In this document: piece by piece, positions 58,622 through 64,000 of the stretch
Numbering within the stretch: position 1 is the first letter of the stretch
Layout: each line of letters begins with the position of its first letter
NCBI GenBank assembly: GCA_017461585.1
Contig: JAFTYM010000031.1
Location: 40,601-104,600 of the forward strand
Direction: 5' to 3'
From: Oscillospiraceae bacterium
GTDB taxonomy: Bacteria; Bacillota; Clostridia; Oscillospirales; Oscillospiraceae
DNA: 64,000 nt
Made by a program: the position numbers and the translations under genes
Notes under the pieces: model-generated
Told to the model about the DNA's origin: nothing
What the model saw: the letters and a program-made list of their open reading frames with translations, nothing else
Databases searched by the model: none

Positions 58622-61600
58622 ATGAGACCGAAACTGTCGCTGAAAACTCTATACCGAAGCCCCGTAAGGACGGTACTTACCTTCATTCTCCTTGCGGCCG
58701 TTACCTTTGCACTTTTTTCGCAGGTAATGGAATTCACTATTGCAAAACGAGAGATGAACAAGGCTGCAGAGCGCTATGAGGGAATTGCAACTGCGGAGAT
58801 ATCTCCGCAGAGCCGCGAAATGGTAAATGCGGGAACAACGCCTTTGTACATGTTCACCGACGATAGGGTCGGTGATGAACACCTCTCTAAAAATATGAGA
58901 ACAACTATATTTGGTATAGACTATGAAAGCTTTACGCAGGAGCAGATTTCTGAGATTTCAGAGCTTGACTATGTGGATTACGTTGATACACGATATATGA
59001 CCGCAGGCTTTTGTAAGGAATATCCCAGAGTAGATGACGGAATATATTTTTACAATCACTTAAACCAGTGTGTTATTGTTGCAACTATAGTAAATATCGA
59101 TGATACACTTATCGTTGTTGATGATCTTGAGCTTTTGGGCGGCAGACCACAGTATCCTGTTGATAAGGCAGCTATCAGAATTTTTACAGAACAAATGATG
59201 GCTGCAGATACAGGTATAGCCAGCTTTTTCTGGGCAGAGGATGTAACCCGTGTTACATCTCTCAGAAACAATGACGGCAAGTATACAGTTCCTGCGATAG
59301 AAGAAACAGGAGTTCTCGAAATAGGTAAAAGATATGCCTTTATCCTCAGATATGAAGATTGGTATATGGATCTGCGCTACCCTCTTGAATATCACCTGAC
59401 AGACCCGTATATAGGTTCATGGTGCGACGGCGTGTGGGCGCTTGATGGCGCAGGTGAAAACTATCTTGAAACAGAAGAGTTTGCCCCTTTAAAAACATAC
59501 ATTCAGATGATAGACATGAACCTTAATGCGTTGGATGTTGTCTATACCAAAAATACCCACAGCATACGCTATTTTGCCGATGATACCATTGGTATCTCAC
59601 AGGGGCGCGGTCTCACCCTTGAGGATACGGAAAACCAAAATAATGTGTGTCTTGTTAGCCATGATTTTGCCCATGAACACGAACTTGAGCTTGGAGACAC
59701 CATAACTTTAGAGCTTGGCAACAAGCTTTTTGAGCAATATATTTCAAACGGTGCTATAGCTGCCGCTCCCGAGATGATATCCACAGAAACAACAGAGGTC
59801 ACGCTTGAAATAGTTGGTATTTACAAAGACAGCAGAAGTGAAAAATTACAGGCAGGCGACCCTCATTGGTCATACTCGTCAAATACCGTGTTTGTGCCTG
59901 CGCATCTTCTGAATGTGGACGAAACGGAACTTGAAAACCACACCTTTGCTCCCGGCGAAGTCAGCGTTGTTGTAGACAATGCATGGAATATTGAAAGCTT
60001 TGCAGAAGATATACTGCCCAAGCCTGAAGAGCTTGGCTACACGGTGGTCTTTGACAACGATAACTGGCCTGAGATGGTAAAGGGCTATGAGGAAAATGAG
60101 AGGTTGTCTCTTATAAAGCTGTCTGTACTGGCTGCTGCGGTGCTTATGGCTACCGTGTTTGTTGCTTTTCTTTACATAGTCGGCAAGAGAAAAGACTACG
60201 CCATAATGCGTGTTTTGGGAACAAGTAAGGGGAAATCGGGCGGTGCGCTGCTTCTGCCTCTGTTTGTCCTTGCCGCAGTTGCGGCGGTTGTCGGTGCAAT
60301 GACAGCTTATGTGTACACACAAAGCACTATTGATACCAGCGATGCACTTGCCGCTGTTGCGTCTTTTGACCCCACACTTGTTCTTGATATGAGCATACCA
60401 AAATGGCTCGTTGCCGTATGTATCGCGGGAGAGATAATTCTTGCTCTGTTTATTGCGGCAGTAATGCTTGGCGTTCTTGGTCTTAATTCACCCCTTGCTC
60501 TTATTCAGAATTCAACGGCAAAGCGCAAGAAGATAAAGAAAAAGTTTGCAGAGGAAGCAAATCAGCCTGTTGTCCTCGGTGAATGGGTATCCTTGGGCAA
60601 AGCCGAGCATGACGGCAAAAAACGAAAACTCAGCTTCTCAGCGCGGTATATTTTCCGCCATATACGCAGAACTATGGGAAAGGTTGCGCTTCTCATTTTG
60701 GTAACAGCCATGCTCATAAGCGTTGTGGGACAGCTGAGCATTATGAATAACTCTTATCATGAGATAATAGAAAACACCGATATACCCATAAACTTTGCGG
60801 GGCATACCAATTTGAATACATATTTGAAACTGCAGAATTCGGAATATATTAAAGACGGATATTACTGCTCAGATAAGTTCCTTGAAATCAACGGAGAAAG
60901 TTCAGTTTTTGTAATTACAAACAACCCTGCAAAATACAGAGGCAAAGATATTGGTATAACCTTTGCCGACGGATATGATATGAGCATTTTTGATGAGCCG
61001 TGCTATGTGGTGCTGTTGGGTGCTGACCTTATGGAATATATGAGTGAGACTTACGGAACGGAACTTGGCGGCACAGTATATCTGTCAAAAAACGGTGTGT
61101 TGAGTAATATAGAATGGAAATATGAAAAGAATTATGAGGGCGAGTTTGGATGTCCGTATATACAATTCAGCGATGAATGGTATGTGTGGCAAGCAGAAAC
61201 GCACGAATACTATGCCGATGAAATAAAACGGGAATTTTTAAATGAAACTACAAAGTTTGTCGTGGGTGGTGTTATCACAGAAAACGCAGGTGTGCTTAGT
61301 GGTGCCGTTGTACTTCCCGGCAGTATGGATTTAAATCCCTATTTCGGCAGAATATGCACTCTCGAAGTCACAGAAGCATATCTTAAAGACAACTGGCGGG
61401 ACGAAGAGATGCGTGAATTCGGCGAAGCTCTTGCTGCGGAAAACGGAACAGGCGAGATTGCCTTTATTATGGACACATCAAAGCTTGAAAATGTCAAAAA
61501 CAACGTAAAGCTTATGGAGACCCTTTACCCCATAATCGTCGCGGCAATTCTTGTTATTGGCGCGTTCCTGTGTGGTCTGCTTATTGTTCAGACCTCAAAG

Positions 61601-61861
61601 GATATTGCGATTATGCGTGTGCTTGGAACATCAAAGCGCAGAGTGCGCCTTATCATGATAGTTGAGCACGCAGCCATGTGCCTTGTGGGCATTGTTGTGG
61701 CGATTGCGGTTCTTGTCATACGCAAGGCAGCAAATGCTGTCATAGCAGATGTGCTGTTCGTCTGCGGATTGTATTTTGCCGCAGTTTTAGCTGCGTGCAT
61801 CGTTGCATCCATTGCCGCTTCCCGCAAAAATGTCCTTGAACTTCTGCAGACGAAGGAATAA
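58622..61861 (+). CDS. FtsX-type ABC permease without ATPase, copy 2
   Basis: A 1079-residue paralogue of the preceding gene with the same architecture: two extracytoplasmic domains and two FtsX domains (KRKDYAIMRVLGTSKGKS and SKDIAIMRVLGTSKRRVR). The N terminus (KLSLKTLYRSPVRTVLTFILLA) and C terminus are nearly the same, while the extracytoplasmic domains have diverged strongly, suggesting different substrates or sensors. No ATPase gene is near. ATG 58622 follows GGAGG. Own terminator downstream. Confidence 0.88.
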   Translation: MRPKLSLKTLYRSPVRTVLTFILLAAVTFALFSQVMEFTIAKREMNKAAERYEGIATAEISPQSREMVNAGTTPLYMFTDDRVGDEHLSKNMRTTIFGIDYESFTQEQISEISELDYVDYVDTRYMTAGFCKEYPRVDDGIYFYNHLNQCVIVATIVNIDDTLIVVDDLELLGGRPQYPVDKAAIRIFTEQMMAADTGIASFFWAEDVTRVTSLRNNDGKYTVPAIEETGVLEIGKRYAFILRYEDWYMDLRYPLEYHLTDPYIGSWCDGVWALDGAGENYLETEEFAPLKTYIQMIDMNLNALDVVYTKNTHSIRYFADDTIGISQGRGLTLEDTENQNNVCLVSHDFAHEHELELGDTITLELGNKLFEQYISNGAIAAAPEMISTETTEVTLEIVGIYKDSRSEKLQAGDPHWSYSSNTVFVPAHLLNVDETELENHTFAPGEVSVVVDNAWNIESFAEDILPKPEELGYTVVFDNDNWPEMVKGYEENERLSLIKLSVLAAAVLMATVFVAFLYIVGKRKDYAIMRVLGTSKGKSGGALLLPLFVLAAVAAVVGAMTAYVYTQSTIDTSDALAAVASFDPTLVLDMSIPKWLVAVCIAGEIILALFIAAVMLGVLGLNSPLALIQNSTAKRKKIKKKFAEEANQPVVLGEWVSLGKAEHDGKKRKLSFSARYIFRHIRRTMGKVALLILVTAMLISVVGQLSIMNNSYHEIIENTDIPINFAGHTNLNTYLKLQNSEYIKDGYYCSDKFLEINGESSVFVITNNPAKYRGKDIGITFADGYDMSIFDEPCYVVLLGADLMEYMSETYGTELGGTVYLSKNGVLSNIEWKYEKNYEGEFGCPYIQFSDEWYVWQAETHEYYADEIKREFLNETTKFVVGGVITENAGVLSGAVVLPGSMDLNPYFGRICTLEVTEAYLKDNWRDEEMREFGEALAAENGTGEIAFIMDTSKLENVKNNVKLMETLYPIIVAAILVIGAFLCGLLIVQTSKDIAIMRVLGTSKRRVRLIMIVEHAAMCLVGIVVAIAVLVIRKAANAVIADVLFVCGLYFAAVLAACIVASIAASRKNVLELLQTKE

Positions 61862-61865
61862 CGCA

Positions 61866-61897
61866 AAAACACCCTTGCAATTTGCAGGGGTGTTTTC
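61866..61897 (+). terminator. Terminator after FtsX permease 2
   Basis: AAAACACCCTTGC / GCAGGGGTGTTTT (one G-U) with loop AATTT. Confidence 0.75.
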
Positions 61898-61900
61898 ATG

Positions 61901-61929
61901 TTGAAAACCGAGCGCAACTGTTATATAAT
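61901..61929 (+). promoter_or_regulatory. Promoter of oligoendopeptidase gene
   Basis: TTGAAA (61901-61906), 17 nt, TATAAT (61924-61929). Confidence 0.85.
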
Positions 61930-61966
61930 AACTGCGGAAAAATTTTTAATGAAAGTGAGAAACAAT

Positions 61967-63670
61967 ATGAAGTTTTCACAGATGCCCTATGAAAGACCCA
62001 ACCTTGAAGAGGTTAAGAAAGACCTTGCAGCTTTAGTTGAAAAGCTGAAAAAAGCCGCTTCCTATGAAGAGGCAAAGGCAGTATTCCTCGAGAAGGAGAA
62101 GTACGAAAAGCACATCTCCACCTACGGAACACTGGCTTCTATCCGCCACAGCATCGACACTCGCGATGAGTTTTACAACGCAGAGGAGACATTCTGGAAC
62201 TCCGCTTCTCCCGAGATCGAGGAGTACGGTCAAATGTGGACTCTCGCTATGATGGAGTCTCCCTTCAGAGAGAATTTTGCTGCAGAATACGGCGACCTTA
62301 TGTTCGTAAACGCAGAAATCGCCCTTAAGTCCTTCTCTCCTGAGATCATCCCCGAAATGCAGCAGGAGAACGACCTTGTTCAGGAATATGAGAAGCTTCT
62401 CGCTTCCGCACAGATCCCCTTTGAGGGCAAAAACCGCACAATTTCCCAGATGACTCCCTTCAAGAGCGAAGCTGACGACGAGCTTCGTCTGGCTGCCTGG
62501 AAGGCAGAGGGCGCATGGTACAAGGAAAATCAGCCTGCGCTGGATGAGATCTACGACAAGCTTGTAAAGCTTCGTGATGCAATGGGCAGAAAGCTTGGCT
62601 ACGACGGCTATACAACTCTCGGTTATTACCGCATGAGCCGCAACTGCTACACAAAGGAAGATGTTGAAAAGTTCAGAGCCGCAGTTGTAAAATACCTCGT
62701 TCCTGTGGCTGATGAAATTTACCGCAAGCAGGCAAAGCGCCTCGGCAAGGAATATCCCATGAGCTTTGCAGACAACGCTCTTGAGTTCCGTAGCGGCAAC
62801 CCCAGACCCTGCGGCGATGCTGATGCGATCCTCGCTCACGGCAAGGTTTTCTATGATGAACTCTCCCCCGAGACAAGTGAGTTCTTTGGCGTTATGCTTG
62901 AAAATGAGCTTCTTGATGTTCTCTCTAAAGAGGGCAAGCGCGGCGGCGGTTACTGCACATCTATCGGCGACTACGAAGTTCCCTTTATCTTTGCTAACTT
63001 CAACGGTACACAGGGTGACGTTGAGGTCGTAACTCACGAGGCAGGACACGCTTTTGCAGGTTACATGAACCGCAAGAGAATCCCCGGTGAGTACGCATGG
63101 CCCAGTTTGGAGGCCTGTGAAGTACACTCCATGTCCATGGAATTTTTCGCATGGCCCTGGGCAGAAGGCTTCTTCGGAAAGGACACAAGAAAGTTCTATT
63201 ACAGCCACTTAGCCAGCGCTCTCACATTCATCCCCTACGGCACAATGGTAGACCACTTCCAGCACGTTGTTTACGAAAAGCCCGAGATGACACCGGCTGA
63301 GCGCCACGGCGTATGGAAAGAGCTTCTCGGCACATATATGCCCTGGATGAAGCTGGACGGCGACATCCCCTTCTACGCAGAAGGTCAGGGCTGGCAGAGA
63401 CAGATGCACATCTACTCCAGCCCCTTCTACTACATCGACTACTGCCTTGCGCAGACAGTTTCTCTCCAGTTCTGGGCACTTATCCAGAAGGATACAAAGG
63501 AAGCATGGGACAAGTACATGGCTTACACGGTACAGGGCGGCAGCTGCACATTTACAGATCTTCTGAAAAATGCAAAGCTTGACTCTCCCTTCGAGGAAAG
63601 CTGCCTTAAGGGCGTATGCGAAGCTGCAAACAAGTGGCTCTCTGAATTTGACATGACAGGTATCGAATAA
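61967..63670 (+). CDS. M3 family oligoendopeptidase
   Basis: A 567-residue zinc metallopeptidase. HEAGH (HExxH, bases 63035-63049) with a downstream Glu in LEACEVHSMSME fits thimet-oligopeptidase/PepF-type catalysis. It cleaves short peptides in the cytoplasm. ATG 61967 (AGTGAGA upstream) or ATG 61949 are possible; ATG 61898 lies within the promoter. Codon bias is strong, as in housekeeping genes. Confidence 0.92.
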   Translation: MKFSQMPYERPNLEEVKKDLAALVEKLKKAASYEEAKAVFLEKEKYEKHISTYGTLASIRHSIDTRDEFYNAEETFWNSASPEIEEYGQMWTLAMMESPFRENFAAEYGDLMFVNAEIALKSFSPEIIPEMQQENDLVQEYEKLLASAQIPFEGKNRTISQMTPFKSEADDELRLAAWKAEGAWYKENQPALDEIYDKLVKLRDAMGRKLGYDGYTTLGYYRMSRNCYTKEDVEKFRAAVVKYLVPVADEIYRKQAKRLGKEYPMSFADNALEFRSGNPRPCGDADAILAHGKVFYDELSPETSEFFGVMLENELLDVLSKEGKRGGGYCTSIGDYEVPFIFANFNGTQGDVEVVTHEAGHAFAGYMNRKRIPGEYAWPSLEACEVHSMSMEFFAWPWAEGFFGKDTRKFYYSHLASALTFIPYGTMVDHFQHVVYEKPEMTPAERHGVWKELLGTYMPWMKLDGDIPFYAEGQGWQRQMHIYSSPFYYIDYCLAQTVSLQFWALIQKDTKEAWDKYMAYTVQGGSCTFTDLLKNAKLDSPFEESCLKGVCEAANKWLSEFDMTGIE

Positions 63671-63718
63671 TAATAAAAACCTCCCTTGAATGGCGGGTGC
63701 TCGTAAAACAGTTGCACT

Positions 63719-63740
63719 CCCGGTAGGATTATCTACCGGG
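63719..63740. terminator. Hairpin after oligoendopeptidase gene
   Basis: CCCGGTAG / CTACCGGG with a 6-nt loop; the T-run is weak. Otherwise the 63671-63818 gap is empty. Confidence 0.5.
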
Positions 63741-63818
63741 AATGTTCTTATATCCTACAGCTATATGTTAGGATAAACAAAACAGTTAGACAAACTTGAA
63801 TTTGACGAGGTAAGACAA

Positions 63819-64000
63819 TTGACCATCCAAACAGTTAAACAAAACAACATAGTATGTGCTGTAATAAACAGCGATGAAAAGGTATTTACAGACGCACAGT
63901 CTGCGCTCGATGTACTTATGACTGCAAAGTATGATGCAGGCACAAAGAATATCGTAATTGACAAAAAACTAATCGTTGAGGACTTTTTCATCCTCAGCAC
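63819..64000 (+). CDS. DUF4180 protein, 3' end outside window
   Basis: From TTG 63819, with GAGG 8-9 nt upstream, the frame is open to the window edge (60 residues seen). The sequence (NNIVCAVINSDEKVFTDAQS, DVLMTAKYDAGTKNIVIDKK, EDFFILS) fits DUF4180, a family of unknown function often placed near transcriptional regulators. The rest lies outside the window. Confidence 0.75.
   Translation, partial: MTIQTVKQNNIVCAVINSDEKVFTDAQSALDVLMTAKYDAGTKNIVIDKKLIVEDFFILS

Noticed and set aside
62033-63208. 391-codon open frame opposite the M3 peptidase gene
   Set aside because: Codon-register shadow.
63761-64000. Minus-strand frame at the right edge
   Set aside because: The plus strand encodes a recognisable DUF4180 N terminus with a ribosome site.

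Overview
The window looks like the chromosome of an anaerobic Gram-positive bacterium of the class Clostridia, most likely a gut or rumen Oscillospiraceae/Ruminococcaceae-type organism. Supporting signs are: strong GGAGG ribosome sites with some TTG/GTG starts, the holB-ricT gene pair, a ZTP riboswitch on the purine operon, a MoaE of the Firmicutes type, many oxygen-sensitive Fe-S enzymes (aldo/keto reductase with a ferredoxin tail, flavodoxin-ferredoxin, Mo enzyme with a three-cluster subunit), and families of short intergenic GC-rich hairpin repeats. I cannot name the species. Apart from one short, more A+T-rich kinase gene, the coding style is fairly even. I see no phage, CRISPR array, rRNA or intact insertion sequence. 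Only one tRNA (initiator tRNA-Met) is present.

Layout. 1-9.7 kb: a probable catabolic island with two URO-D-fold proteins (the first cut by the window edge), two nearly identical bicupins, two six-hairpin glycosidase-like proteins, a divergent TetR regulator with a candidate operator, and a MATE exporter. 9.7-13.2 kb: a 307-bp inverted-repeat element, mntP, and the molybdenum cofactor genes moaA-moaC-mogA-moaE. 13.2-21 kb (minus strand): trmH-type methyltransferase and acyltransferase; glutaminase, flavodoxin-ferredoxin and PP-loop amidotransferase-like genes; a zinc-ribbon membrane protein; a cytoplasmic glycosidase. 21.3-27 kb: tRNA-fMet, ricT, holB, metG, aldo/keto reductase. 27-35.6 kb: an OmpR-type two-component system and the phospholipid-type operon it probably controls, a DUF4349 lipoprotein, a thioesterase, DUF2325, a Ser/Thr kinase with a divergent helix-turn-helix gene, and a lipoprotein. 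35.7-40.4 kb: a molybdenum enzyme operon closely resembling pyrogallol-phloroglucinol transhydroxylase (large and small subunit) with two unknown genes in front. 40.5-42 kb: an acetyltransferase behind a leader peptide and attenuator, and a small P-loop kinase. 42.5-51.8 kb: a seven-gene purine operon (purE-M-N-O-H-D-L) under a ZTP riboswitch. 51.9-64 kb: second MATE exporter, DUF169, arylamine N-acetyltransferase, two giant FtsX-type permeases without an ATPase, M3 oligoendopeptidase, and the start of a DUF4180 gene.

How it fits together. The MoCo genes at 10.8-13.1 kb would supply the pterin cofactor for the transhydroxylase-like enzyme at 36.9-40.4 kb, suggesting anaerobic conversion of a plant-derived trihydroxybenzene. 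The first island also looks built for a plant-type glycoconjugate, but its substrate cannot be read from sequence. The regulatory DNA is unusually informative: a MerR-type 19-bp-spacer promoter before the transhydroxylase operon, four 11-bp-phased half sites placed identically before the response regulator gene and before the lipid operon, a DtxR-like box on the DUF2325 promoter, a leader-peptide attenuator before the acetyltransferase, and matching dyads before both FtsX permeases. These are the most testable new observations.
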